Source: Deltaproteobacteria bacterium (lineage in GTDB: Bacteria; Desulfobacterota; Dissulfuribacteria; Dissulfuribacterales; QOAL01). From it: a stretch of DNA of 15,217 nucleotides. The notes under the pieces were generated by a model. It searched no databases. It saw nothing but the letters and a program-made list of their open reading frames with translations, and was not told where the DNA came from. Location: NCBI GenBank assembly GCA_026988585.1, contig JALSKY010000151.1, positions 1-15,217 of the forward strand, in the 5' to 3' direction. Position numbers and translations under genes: made by a program. Below are positions 7,908-15,217 of the stretch, one piece after another. Position 1 is the stretch's first letter. The number at the start of each line of letters is the position of its first letter.

Positions 7908-8972
7908 TTAAAACCCTTTCAGATAGCGATTCATTATTATTCCGACAGTTATGAGCAGGGTATGGGGGAGCAGGACAGCAAGCAGGGGATGGATATTTCC
8001 AGTAGCAGCCATGGTGATGGAAAAGTTCCAGAGACTCCAAACAGCAAATCCTATTGCCGTGCCGATAACAAGGCCAGAGGCAGGTCCCCCGGTGACCCTG
8101 TAGAAGATGAAATTGAGACAGGAAAACAACATTGAGAACCCGAGAAGCGAATAGAACACCTGGGAAAGGAGTTGGGTCAACTGTTCGTAATAGGGCAGTC
8201 CTGCCTTTTTCAGTCTCATGATGGCATCTGCAAGCCTTGACGGCCTTGCCTTGACTGCAGGGGTCTCTACAGCTATCAGGTCCTCCGGTGTTATGGACAG
8301 GGTTACTGTTTTGGATGAAAAAAAATCAGCTCCATGCTTTTTTTTGTAGTCGATTCCATCTTTAAGGTGCCATTCGCCTTTATTGAAGATAGCTGTGGCC
8401 GATGCCAGGATCCTCTGCATCTGAAAATCTTTTTCATGGAAGAAACATTCGAAGTTGGAAAGAACAGATGCATCCGGCGCATCTATGTCACCTGAAAGTA
8501 TAACCTTGCTTCCTCTGAAGAAGATCCGCCCCTCCCTGATGACACCCTTTATCTTGTCAGGCCTGCTCCACAGGGCCACAATCTCATCTTTCTGTTCATT
8601 TATGGATGGTATGACCAGGAGCCTTACCATGGAAAAGAGTATAGACAGTAATAGTGCGGCCATGAGAATCGGGGCCAGGATGCGGCGTGGTGAGATACCT
8701 ATGGCCCTGAGGGCCAGGAGTTCTCTGGATCTTCCCATGGCTGCAAGGGTCAGCAGCCCAGCGAGAAGTATCATCAGAGGAGATAGCTCATGCACAATAT
8801 CTGCTGCAGAGAGCAGAAAATAGACTACAATCACAGCAGGAGGCATGCCGCTGCTCAACAGGTTGTCCACCTTTTCAAAGGCCTCGATGATCATATAAAG
8901 CCCTGTAAGGCTGAAGAGCAGCAGGGTAAAAAAGGTTATGAATCTGCTGAGTATGAATCGGTAAAGCAGCAT
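7908..8972 (-). CDS. lptG: LPS export permease subunit LptG (YjgP/YjgQ family)
   Basis: Inner-membrane half of the LptB2FG transporter, which extracts lipopolysaccharide from the inner membrane and passes it to the Lpt bridge. The 354 residues show the family layout. Three N-terminal membrane segments (about 8-30, 45-75 and 97-120) come first. A periplasmic jellyroll-like domain follows (about 125-265), and three more membrane segments lie at about 270-290, 300-320 and 328-348. The cytoplasmic coupling helix ELLALRAIGISPRRIL near 83-98 would contact LptB. The ATG at 8972 has GGAG seven bases upstream, and only three bases separate it from lptF. I assign it as LptG rather than LptF by its position second in the pair and closer fit to the shorter paralogue; the two names could be exchanged. 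LptB is not in the window. Confidence 0.9.
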   Translation of the reverse strand: MLLYRFILSRFITFFTLLLFSLTGLYMIIEAFEKVDNLLSSGMPPAVIVVYFLLSAADIVHELSPLMILLAGLLTLAAMGRSRELLALRAIGISPRRILAPILMAALLLSILFSMVRLLVIPSINEQKDEIVALWSRPDKIKGVIREGRIFFRGSKVILSGDIDAPDASVLSNFECFFHEKDFQMQRILASATAIFNKGEWHLKDGIDYKKKHGADFFSSKTVTLSITPEDLIAVETPAVKARPSRLADAIMRLKKAGLPYYEQLTQLLSQVFYSLLGFSMLFSCLNFIFYRVTGGPASGLVIGTAIGFAVWSLWNFSITMAATGNIHPLLAVLLPHTLLITVGIIMNRYLKGF

Positions 8973-8975
8973 GCT

Positions 8976-10094
8976 CTATCTCCAGTTAGGCCCTCTATTC
9001 ATCAACTGCCTGTATGCAACTATAGCGGCAACACTGAGAACCAGGTTGGGTATCCAGACTGCCAGCCAGGGGGGAATGGCCCCACCGGTTGCAAATCCAC
9101 CGAAGGACACCATGAGCAGGTAATAGAGAAGAAATGCCAGGACTCCGGGGAAGATTCCTGAGGCCATACCACCCCTCCCAAAAAAGATGGCCAGAGGGGC
9201 AGAAAGCAGGATCATTGCCATGCTGCCAAAGGATATGCCGATCCGCTTGTGAAATTCCAGTTTGTATTTTGCAAGGTCTTTTCCATGCAGTATATGGCTG
9301 TTGATGGTGTTCCAGAGCTGGGGCAGGAACATTTCACCCCTTTTCAGACGTTTACTTTGCGTGGTTTCCGATGTGAGAGACAGGACATACCGCTTGAACT
9401 GAATGGTATCAACTCCCTGGTAATCCTGGGGAATCCTGACAAGTGTCCCATCATCCAGATTGAGTACCACCTGTCTGGTAGATGGTTCAATGGCGAGATG
9501 TCCCTTTCTGGCCATGATATAATACGAGAGGTCTGTTTTTCTGGAATCCCTTATAAATATCCCCTTGAATTTTTTCCCGCCTGCATAGCTCTCATGAATA
9601 AAAAAGGTGAACCCCTTCTGGGGTGAAAAGAACTGTTTGTCAGGCAGCCCCCTCATAAAACCCTCTTCAGTAATCTGCTGTTTTATCTCCCTTATGTTTC
9701 TCTTGGCATAGGGGACCAGGGTGGAATAGAGAATGAAAGTGGTTGCCATGGTGAATACCGCTATCAGAGTCAGGGGACGAAGCAGCCTGTCCGGGCCAAT
9801 TCCGCATGCAAAAAGTGCTATGGTTTCATTGTCCTGTGTAAGCCTGGAAAAGCATACCAGTACCCCGAGCATTGCAGATATCGGGATAACGAAGCCCAGG
9901 AACATGGGGATCATGAAGAGAATGAATTTTATGAACTCCATCATGCCTATGCCAGCCATGAGGAGTATCTGCATGTAGGAGAAGAGTCTTGCCAGCAGAA
10001 ATAGAAAGGAGAGGGCTATGACTGCAAAAATAAAGGGAAAGAGAAACTCCCTTATTATCAGGGTGTGGAGCAGGGGGGATGATCCTGTTTTCAT
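8976..10094 (-). CDS. lptF: LPS export permease subunit LptF (YjgP/YjgQ family)
   Basis: Partner of LptG in the LPS transporter of the inner membrane. It has 372 residues: three membrane segments (about 15-38, 50-78 and 100-120), a periplasmic beta domain (about 125-270), then three membrane segments near 280-300, 305-325 and 335-358. The coupling-helix region SRLTQDNETIALFACGIG (about 87-104) is characteristic of LptF. The ATG at 10094 is preferred, with GAGGAG eight bases upstream. The open frame also includes an immediately preceding TTG. It lies 12 bp after ptsI and 3 bp before lptG, so all three should be on one transcript. Confidence 0.92.
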   Translation of the reverse strand: MKTGSSPLLHTLIIREFLFPFIFAVIALSFLFLLARLFSYMQILLMAGIGMMEFIKFILFMIPMFLGFVIPISAMLGVLVCFSRLTQDNETIALFACGIGPDRLLRPLTLIAVFTMATTFILYSTLVPYAKRNIREIKQQITEEGFMRGLPDKQFFSPQKGFTFFIHESYAGGKKFKGIFIRDSRKTDLSYYIMARKGHLAIEPSTRQVVLNLDDGTLVRIPQDYQGVDTIQFKRYVLSLTSETTQSKRLKRGEMFLPQLWNTINSHILHGKDLAKYKLEFHKRIGISFGSMAMILLSAPLAIFFGRGGMASGIFPGVLAFLLYYLLMVSFGGFATGGAIPPWLAVWIPNLVLSVAAIVAYRQLMNRGPNWR

Positions 10095-10106
10095 CAATGC
10101 TGCTCC

Positions 10107-11885
10107 TCAGAGTTGTGGTTCATTGACCTCTTCCTGATCCAGTATGGCGATCTCATCCCGGTAGTTTTGCCTGAAGAATTCAGCAGCAGCTTCCTGTATC
10201 TCAGGAACCGAAGTGAGTTCAAGGATGTTGCGTGCAAACCGGACACACTCCTCCCTGTAGCTCTCACGAACCATCCGTTTTATCTTTGGTATTGCCTGCA
10301 CGTTCATGCTGAGTTCGTCCAGGCCGATCCCAAGTAAGAAGGGTATATAGAGCGGCTCGCCAGCCATCTCGCCGCACATGGCCACCTCTATCCCGGAGTT
10401 GTGGGCATCTTCTGTTACAGAGGCTATCATCCTGAGTATCCCTGGATGCAGGGGTTCGTAAAGATGGTTTACTGCATCGTTCCCCCTGTCTATGGCAAGA
10501 GAGTACTGTATCAGGTCATTTGTGCCTATGCTGAAGAAATCCACCTCCTTGGCCAGTATATCTGCAATCATTATTGTTGTGGGCACCTCTATCATGATAC
10601 CTATCCTGATGTTTTCGTTGTAGGGGATGCCCTGGGAACGGAGTTCATCCTTGAGCTGCTCCAGGAACTCCTTTACCTGTACTATCTCCGCTTTTCCTGA
10701 AATCAGGGGGAATATGATGTTTACTTCTCCAAAGGCACTGGCACGAAGAATTGCCCTTAACTGGTTTCTGAACAGCTCTGTTTCCTGAAGGCAGAGCCTG
10801 ATGGCCCGGAGCCCCAGGGCAGGGTTCTGTTCGTTGTGCTTGGACAGATGGGAGAGGAACTTGTCTCCGCCAATATCCAGGGTCCTGATGGTGACAGGAT
10901 ATGGATGGATCCTCTCTGCCACTGTCTTGTATGCCTGGAAAAGCTGTTCCTCTGTGAGGAGCTTTTTCTGTGCCAGAAAAAGATATTCTGTTCTAAACAG
11001 CCCTATACCCTCAGCCCCGTGTCTTATCACTGTGGGGATCTCTTCAAGCAGTTCTATGTTTGCCTTGATCTTGAGCCGATAGCCGTCCCTGGTTTCTGCC
11101 GGCAGATTGCTCTGATGTATAACTTCGATCCTGTACTTCAGATATTTTTTCTGCTTGCGGCGGTAGGTCTCTATGGTCTGTTCTTCAGGACTTACCAGTA
11201 TCCGCCCTTTGAAACCATCAACTATTATCGGGTCTTCCGTGAGTATGTGCTCGGTAATATTATCAACACCTACTACGGCAGGAATACCGATGGATCGGGC
11301 CAGGATGGCAGTATGAGATGTGCGGCTTCCCAGTTCGGTGACAAGAGCCATAACCTTTTCGGTGCTCATCCGGATGGTATCTGCAGGGGTGAGATCACGG
11401 GCTACTACTATGACCGGCTTTTCAAGATTGCCCAGGTCCCTGAGTGATGATGAGCCGGCCAGTACCGTGAATACCTTTTGGGCAACCTGCCTGATATCCT
11501 GGTACCGTTCCCTGATATATGAGTCTTTTATGGATGAAAAGACCTTTTTGATATTGGACAGGGCCTTTTTCATGGCCCATTCTGCATTGATTAGCCTCTC
11601 CTGTATATTGGTCAGAGTGGCATCATAGAGCATCTTGTCCTTGAGGATCATGATATGGGACCTGAGCATGGAATCATGTTCCTTCAGCTCAGGTGGCAGC
11701 TCATCAATAAGCCTGGCAAGCTCCATTTCCACAGACTCAACGGCGTTTCTGAAGCGCTCCTGCTCTTCAGGTATCTCTGAAGGCGCTATCCGCCTTTTAA
11801 CCGCCTCTATCTTCTGCATATCCAGCACAAAGGCCGGACCAATGGCTATTCCTGGAGATGCCTCTGTTCCCCGGTAGATCTTCAT
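10107..11885 (-). CDS. ptsI: Phosphoenolpyruvate-protein phosphotransferase (PTS enzyme I)
   Basis: Cytosolic enzyme that takes phosphate from PEP onto a histidine and passes it to HPr. The 592 residues contain an N-terminal HPr-binding/phosphohistidine region with GSRTSHTAILARS (H191), and the C-terminal PEP-binding barrel with GIGLFRTEYLFL, TLDIGGDK, RIGIMIEVPT and IGTNDLIQYSLAIDR. MCGEMAG carries the catalytic cysteine near 504. It lacks a GAF domain, so it is the classical rather than the PtsP (nitrogen) form. The ATG at 11885 has GGAGG close upstream, while a TTG at 11888 would be too close to it. It follows ptsH by 34 bp. No sugar permease is visible, so the relay may be mainly regulatory here. 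Confidence 0.97.
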   Translation of the reverse strand: MKIYRGTEASPGIAIGPAFVLDMQKIEAVKRRIAPSEIPEEQERFRNAVESVEMELARLIDELPPELKEHDSMLRSHIMILKDKMLYDATLTNIQERLINAEWAMKKALSNIKKVFSSIKDSYIRERYQDIRQVAQKVFTVLAGSSSLRDLGNLEKPVIVVARDLTPADTIRMSTEKVMALVTELGSRTSHTAILARSIGIPAVVGVDNITEHILTEDPIIVDGFKGRILVSPEEQTIETYRRKQKKYLKYRIEVIHQSNLPAETRDGYRLKIKANIELLEEIPTVIRHGAEGIGLFRTEYLFLAQKKLLTEEQLFQAYKTVAERIHPYPVTIRTLDIGGDKFLSHLSKHNEQNPALGLRAIRLCLQETELFRNQLRAILRASAFGEVNIIFPLISGKAEIVQVKEFLEQLKDELRSQGIPYNENIRIGIMIEVPTTIMIADILAKEVDFFSIGTNDLIQYSLAIDRGNDAVNHLYEPLHPGILRMIASVTEDAHNSGIEVAMCGEMAGEPLYIPFLLGIGLDELSMNVQAIPKIKRMVRESYREECVRFARNILELTSVPEIQEAAAEFFRQNYRDEIAILDQEEVNEPQL

Positions 11886-11919
11886 CAAACCTCCAATAGT
11901 GTTGCTTCAGGATATGGGA

Positions 11920-12204
11920 TCAGTCCAACTCTCCAAACCGGCTGTTTATCAGTTGGCAAAGAGCCTCCACAGCCTCCCTCGCATCCGGACCTTCAGCCTT
12001 TACAGTAAGCTCGGTACCGCTGGGAGATGCTATGGTGAGTATCTCCAGGATACTCTTGCCATCAACCTCTTTACCGTTTTTTGCAAGCCAGATCTGTGAT
12101 TGAAAATTGGCCGCAGTCTGCGCAAACCTTGTGGCAGGACGGGCATGGAGCCCGAGCCTGTTCAGAACAACCGCCTTCTTTTCATAGTGCTGGATTGGAC
12201 TCAT
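11920..12204 (-). CDS. ptsH: Phosphocarrier protein HPr
   Basis: Small phosphocarrier that accepts phosphate from enzyme I on histidine and hands it to IIA-type proteins. It has 94 residues, with RLGLHARPA placing the active histidine at H20. The segment NGKEVDGKSILEIL puts S51 where Ser46 sits in Bacillus HPr, in a context like that recognised by HPr kinase/phosphorylase. The N-terminus is about five residues longer than in E. coli HPr. The ATG at 12204 is preceded by AGAGGT at nine bases. It lies 61 bp after the flavoprotein gene and just upstream of ptsI, the normal PTS order. Confidence 0.97.
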   Translation of the reverse strand: MSPIQHYEKKAVVLNRLGLHARPATRFAQTAANFQSQIWLAKNGKEVDGKSILEILTIASPSGTELTVKAEGPDAREAVEALCQLINSRFGELD

Positions 12205-12265
12205 TCAAGGATTACCTCTATTCAGTAATTGTTTTTACCGTACCTCACACTCAATGTTGATCTTA

Positions 12266-12844
12266 TCAGGTTCTGGAAACTGTCTTTTCAAGGAGCCATG
12301 CCATATTGGTTCCAAGATCCTGCATGGTCTTGATTCCTTCCTGGTCATCCTTTACCTCTCCTGGTCCTTTTCCCCTTCCCATGTTCCAGTATGAGGAACC
12401 GACTACTATCATCTGTCCAATTAGAAAGAAGGCATTGAGAGAGCTGAACACATGATATGCACCGCAACGCCTGACTGCTACCACAGCTGCTCCGGCCTTC
12501 CTCTTCAGCAGATCTCCATTGGCCCGGGAGATCATGCCGCAACGCTCAATGAGGGCCTTCATGTTTGTGGTCAGGTCAGCGAAATATGTGGGTGAACCAA
12601 GAATGATGCCATCAGCCGCCTGCATCTTCTGAAAATAGTCGTTGATAATATCCTCCTGGGCGCAACGCCCATTCTTTTCCTTGATACATCTGTAACAGGC
12701 AATACACCCTGCAAGGGGCTCTGTGCCGAGCCATATCAGTTCGGTCTCTATTCCGTGTTGTTCAAGGGATTCAAGGGCGGTTTTCAACAGATGGTTGGTG
12801 TTCCCGTCTTTTCTTGGGCTTCCATTGAATGCAATGACTTTCAT
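12266..12844 (-). CDS. NADPH-dependent FMN reductase-type flavoprotein, Isf-like with a 4Fe-4S cysteine motif
   Basis: Flavodoxin-fold protein of the FMN reductase/iron-sulfur flavoprotein group, cytosolic, likely an electron-transfer or reductase protein with unknown partner. The 192 residues start MKVIAFNGSPRKDGNTNHL, the FMN-phosphate loop, and later show GSPTYFADLT, the second flavin contact. Cysteines at C46, C49, C52 and C60 give CX2CX2CX7C, the compact motif of archaeal and anaerobe Isf proteins that holds a 4Fe-4S cluster. The ATG at 12844 is chosen because TAAGGAG lies nine bases upstream and the product then begins at the first strand; an upstream ATG at 12880 adds 12 unlikely residues. 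It is the first gene of the long minus-strand run and may share a transcript with ptsH. Confidence 0.85.
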   Translation of the reverse strand: MKVIAFNGSPRKDGNTNHLLKTALESLEQHGIETELIWLGTEPLAGCIACYRCIKEKNGRCAQEDIINDYFQKMQAADGIILGSPTYFADLTTNMKALIERCGMISRANGDLLKRKAGAAVVAVRRCGAYHVFSSLNAFFLIGQMIVVGSSYWNMGRGKGPGEVKDDQEGIKTMQDLGTNMAWLLEKTVSRT

Positions 12845-12881
12845 TGGTGATATCTCCTTAGGAAAATGTGACACAAACATG

Positions 12882-12903
12882 AACAGATCACAGAGAATCT
12901 GTT
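12882..12903. promoter_or_regulatory. 22-bp inverted repeat, possible operator between divergent genes
   Basis: AACAGAT (12882-12888) and ATCTGTT (12897-12903) form a perfect inverted repeat with an 8-bp spacer. It lies 38 bp upstream of the flavoprotein start and 74 bp upstream of the J-domain gene. The 15-bp centre-to-centre arm spacing is suited to a dimeric helix-turn-helix regulator. A TATAAA (12933-12938, plus strand) and, on the minus strand, TATACT in the same stretch could be -10 elements, but neither has a good -35. No regulator gene is adjacent. Confidence 0.4.
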
Positions 12904-12976
12904 AAGGTTAAAAAGGGTCTTTGAAAACAGAGTATAAATCTAAAAATTTCCTCGACATATCTCAAGGAGTTTTTTC

Positions 12977-13996
12977 ATGTATATGGCACTGAAAAGGGAT
13001 GAAGAAGGCAGGGTTATCTTTTGTCTCAGGGAATCCTACAGGGATTCAGAAGGGAACTGGCTCAGCCGTGAACTCATGGAGCTTGGAGAAAGTCCCGGAG
13101 ATTATATAGTCTATCTGGATGAGAGGGCCTTTTATATTTCAGAATCAGTTGAGGAGACCCTGGTCAATATGGGAGTTCAGGCAGATTATGATGAGATTGA
13201 GCAGGTCTTCTGGCCTTTTCTTCGTAAAGACATAAGAGAGAAGATAGACGAGTTTGGTGGAAGGAGCGGGCGCTTCAGAGGCAGGCGACAGAAAATATCG
13301 AGAGAGGAACAGGTAACTCTTCAGGAGCGGATACATCTCTTTGACAGAAGACGGCTTCTTTTCATGAAATTTTTTCATGTGAACATAGAGCCATTGCTTT
13401 CACATCCGGTACCGTTTCTGAATCAGGCCCTTAACAAGAGCAGGGATGAGATAGAGCATCTTATGGAGACAATGGAGGTAAAACTCACCAGACCAGAACT
13501 GATCTCCTATCTATATGCCATCTTCCGTATGCCGGAGCATTTTCCCCACAGGCTCACGAGATTTCTCCCTGGCGCTCAAGATCTGAGAGAGATGGATAGT
13601 TTTTTTCTTCAGGAGCTGTGTGCCCTGAATGAAGATGACAAATTTTTAGACGCTGGTTCCATACCTGGGCCAACAGGGAAGGGGCTCCATCCCTATCTGC
13701 AGCGTTATCTCTTCCTCTATTTTGATACTGCCTTCCGAACTCCAGGCCCTGAAAGAGATCAGTACAGGCGGTTGGAGTATGAACCCGATCCATCTGCCAA
13801 GGAGAAGCGAGCACGTTTTCTTTTGGAGTTGAATCTTACAGCAGAGGAGTTCTCTGCCATGAGCCGAACCGAGTTCATACGGCACTTCAGAAGGCTGGCC
13901 AAGACTGCACATCCGGATCAGGGGGGTGAACACGACAGCTTTATCAAATTGCAGGAGGCATTCGAACAGCTACTGGAACAGAAAAGAGAAGGATAG
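12977..13996 (+). CDS. Uncharacterised protein with a C-terminal J domain
   Basis: The only plus-strand gene, 339 residues. A J domain sits at the C-terminus (about 287-336). Helix II is EFIRHFRRLAKTA, then comes the diagnostic HPD tripeptide at 312-314, and helix III is SFIKLQEAFEQLLEQ. J domains stimulate the ATPase of an Hsp70 (DnaK), so this is a likely client-specific co-chaperone. The first 285 residues match no family I recognise. They have no signal peptide or membrane segment, are rich in charged helices, and include a basic Gly/Arg patch at 94-105 (GGRSGRFRGRRQ). There is no Gly/Phe linker or zinc-finger repeat as in DnaJ. The ATG at 12977 has AAGGAG seven bases upstream. It is divergent from the flavoprotein gene and convergent with the ABC gene. 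Confidence 0.85.
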   Translation: MYMALKRDEEGRVIFCLRESYRDSEGNWLSRELMELGESPGDYIVYLDERAFYISESVEETLVNMGVQADYDEIEQVFWPFLRKDIREKIDEFGGRSGRFRGRRQKISREEQVTLQERIHLFDRRRLLFMKFFHVNIEPLLSHPVPFLNQALNKSRDEIEHLMETMEVKLTRPELISYLYAIFRMPEHFPHRLTRFLPGAQDLREMDSFFLQELCALNEDDKFLDAGSIPGPTGKGLHPYLQRYLFLYFDTAFRTPGPERDQYRRLEYEPDPSAKEKRARFLLELNLTAEEFSAMSRTEFIRHFRRLAKTAHPDQGGEHDSFIKLQEAFEQLLEQKREG

Positions 13997-14068
13997 GGCA
14001 ATAATTGCGTGTTTTTCCTATTTTTTTCATCCAGCCTGTCATAAAACGGCAGTTTCTATTGGATGATC

Positions 14069-15217
14069 TTACCTGTTTATCATATCGTCATCAAATGAAG
14101 AGATCCGGCAGTGTGTCAGGCGCATGAAGGTCTTCATGGGCAAGTCAGCACAGAGCTCTCCTCTATCCATAACCAGGACCCTGTTGCAGATCTCCCTAAC
14201 CTCCTTCAGATGATGGGATATTACCAGTACTGCAGCCTTGGTATTCCTGAAAAAGTCTGTAAGATACTCTTCTGTTTCAGCATCCAGACCTGCTGATGGT
14301 TCATCCAGTATGAAAACATCCGGCTCCATACTGATTATGCTGGCAATTACTACCCGTTTTTTCTCTCCGCCACTGAGATTTTGTGGCACCTTTTCCTCAA
14401 AACCAAGAAGGCCCATAGCCTTCAGGGCTTTGGACACCCTTATTTTTATCTCATGGGCTGTTAAACCCAACTGCCGAGGGCCAAAGGCAACTTCGTCGAA
14501 GACCGTGGGATTGAGAAGCTGCAGAGAACTTTCTTGAAACACGATTCCAATCCCTGTCCATTTCTTTTTGAAGGTGGATAGGTCTTTCCCGTCAATAAGG
14601 ATACGGCCTCTGTAGGGCAGTGCCCCCAGTATGGTCTTTAACAGGGTGGTCTTTCCAGCACCGTTTTCCCCTACCAGTGCAACCTTTTCCCCTTTCTTTA
14701 TGGAAAAATCGATACCCTTTAATGCCTTGAAGCCATTATAATGAACCCGCAACCTCTCAATTTTTATGACAGATGGTTGTTCCAAAGATGTCACAGAACT
14801 GCTGGGCGATGCCGGCTGCATCTCCTTAATCTTTTTCAAGATGTCCGGATTGATAGGGTGGTCGGTTCCTGGCACTGGAAGACCGGAATCATCTTTGTCC
14901 ACATCCTTTGAAGCGAGTCTCCTGCATATTCTTCCTTTTTGGAGAATGATGATCTCATGGCATAGGGACGTCAGGGTGTTGAGATGGTGACTCACACATA
15001 GAAGTGTCCCCTGGTATCGTCGAAGGACCCCCATTATCTTGTCCATGGCAACACTATCAAGACCTGCTGTAGGTTCATCCAGAAGGAGTATCTCCGGTTG
15101 CATGGTGAGTATTGAGGCAATGGCGCAGAGTTTTTTCTGGCCGAAACTCATCTCCCAGGGTGATCTGTCAAGAAACGGTTCTATGCCCAGATCATTTGAT
15201 ACATCCGTAATTCGCCT
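14069..15217 (-). CDS. Two-domain ECF/cobalt-type ABC transporter ATP-binding protein, N-terminus outside window
   Basis: Tandem ABC ATPase that would energise uptake of a vitamin or metal ion (ECF or CbiO-like family). The frame is open to the right edge; the ATG at 15151 lies inside the first signature motif and is not the real start. Visible of domain 1 are the signature SFGQKKL, Walker B ILLLDEPTAGLD and the H-loop SHH. A polar linker of about 45 residues follows. Domain 2 is complete: Walker A GENGAGKT (about 14648-14671), Q-loop VFQESSLQ, the EcfA/CbiO-like stretch DEVAFGPRQLGL, signature LSGGEKKR, Walker B VFILDEPSAGLD and H-loop SHH. Fused pairs of this kind resemble YkoD and other ECF ATPases. 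The substrate cannot be told because the membrane and S-component genes are not in the window. Confidence 0.9.
   Translation of the reverse strand, partial: RRITDVSNDLGIEPFLDRSPWEMSFGQKKLCAIASILTMQPEILLLDEPTAGLDSVAMDKIMGVLRRYQGTLLCVSHHLNTLTSLCHEIIILQKGRICRRLASKDVDKDDSGLPVPGTDHPINPDILKKIKEMQPASPSSSVTSLEQPSVIKIERLRVHYNGFKALKGIDFSIKKGEKVALVGENGAGKTTLLKTILGALPYRGRILIDGKDLSTFKKKWTGIGIVFQESSLQLLNPTVFDEVAFGPRQLGLTAHEIKIRVSKALKAMGLLGFEEKVPQNLSGGEKKRVVIASIISMEPDVFILDEPSAGLDAETEEYLTDFFRNTKAAVLVISHHLKEVREICNRVLVMDRGELCADLPMKTFMRLTHCRISSFDDDMINR

Noticed and set aside
12867..12892. TGTGA and TCACA half-sites resembling a CRP/FNR-type box upstream of the flavoprotein gene.
   Set aside because: The half-sites are 16 bp apart rather than the 6 bp needed, so they do not form a CRP-type site; the nearby 7-8-7 repeat is the better candidate.
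13997..14068. Possible terminator between the converging J-domain and ABC genes: T-runs, a GCAATAATTGC palindrome and a CATCCA...TGGATG pair.
   Set aside because: The GCAAT palindrome leaves almost no loop, and the longer CATCCA/TGGATG stem has the T-run on the wrong side for both strands. No proper stem followed by a U-tract is formed.

Overview
The window is 15.2 kb of dense bacterial chromosome. It holds 15 protein genes: 14 on the minus strand and one on the plus strand at 12977-13996. I saw no rRNA, tRNA, CRISPR array, insertion sequence or phage gene. The set suggests a Gram-negative rod: LptF/LptG (lipopolysaccharide export), MreBCD, PBP2 and RodA (lateral wall synthesis), and a PTS phosphorelay (HPr, EI) with no sugar permease in view. 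An Isf-like iron-sulfur flavoprotein and a two-domain ECF/Cbi-type ABC ATPase would fit an anaerobic deltaproteobacterial (Desulfobacterota-like) host. That assignment is inference from gene content, not a database match.

Layout, read in the direction of minus-strand transcription (right to left). The right edge carries the C-terminal part of a tandem ABC ATPase (14069 to the window edge). It converges on a plus-strand gene whose product has a large unknown N-terminal region and a C-terminal J domain. A 132-bp divergent intergenic region with a 7-8-7 inverted repeat separates that gene from an iron-sulfur flavoprotein gene. Then follows a tight run: ptsH, ptsI, lptF, lptG, nth, a purine nucleoside phosphorylase and an MtaD-type deaminase. 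Spacings in this run range from an 11-bp overlap to about 60 bp. After a 120-bp gap comes mreB. After a 201-bp gap with a good sigma70-like promoter come mreC, mreD, mrdA and rodA; the mreD/mrdA and mrdA/rodA pairs overlap, and rodA runs off the left edge.

Four functional groups are visible. The shape module (MreB, MreC, MreD, PBP2, RodA) builds side-wall peptidoglycan. LptF and LptG are the membrane pair of the LPS transporter and lie directly after the PTS phosphotransfer proteins, so signalling and envelope genes are linked. MtaD and the phosphorylase look like a two-step salvage of 5'-methylthioadenosine or S-adenosylhomocysteine by deamination and then phosphorolysis. Endonuclease III (DNA repair) sits between them and lptG.

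Most of the window is ordinary housekeeping sequence. The items most worth a second look are the J-domain protein and its divergent control region, the substrate-pocket substitution in the phosphorylase next to MtaD, the ptsHI-lptFG linkage, and a possible metal site in PBP2. I found no convincing intrinsic terminator.
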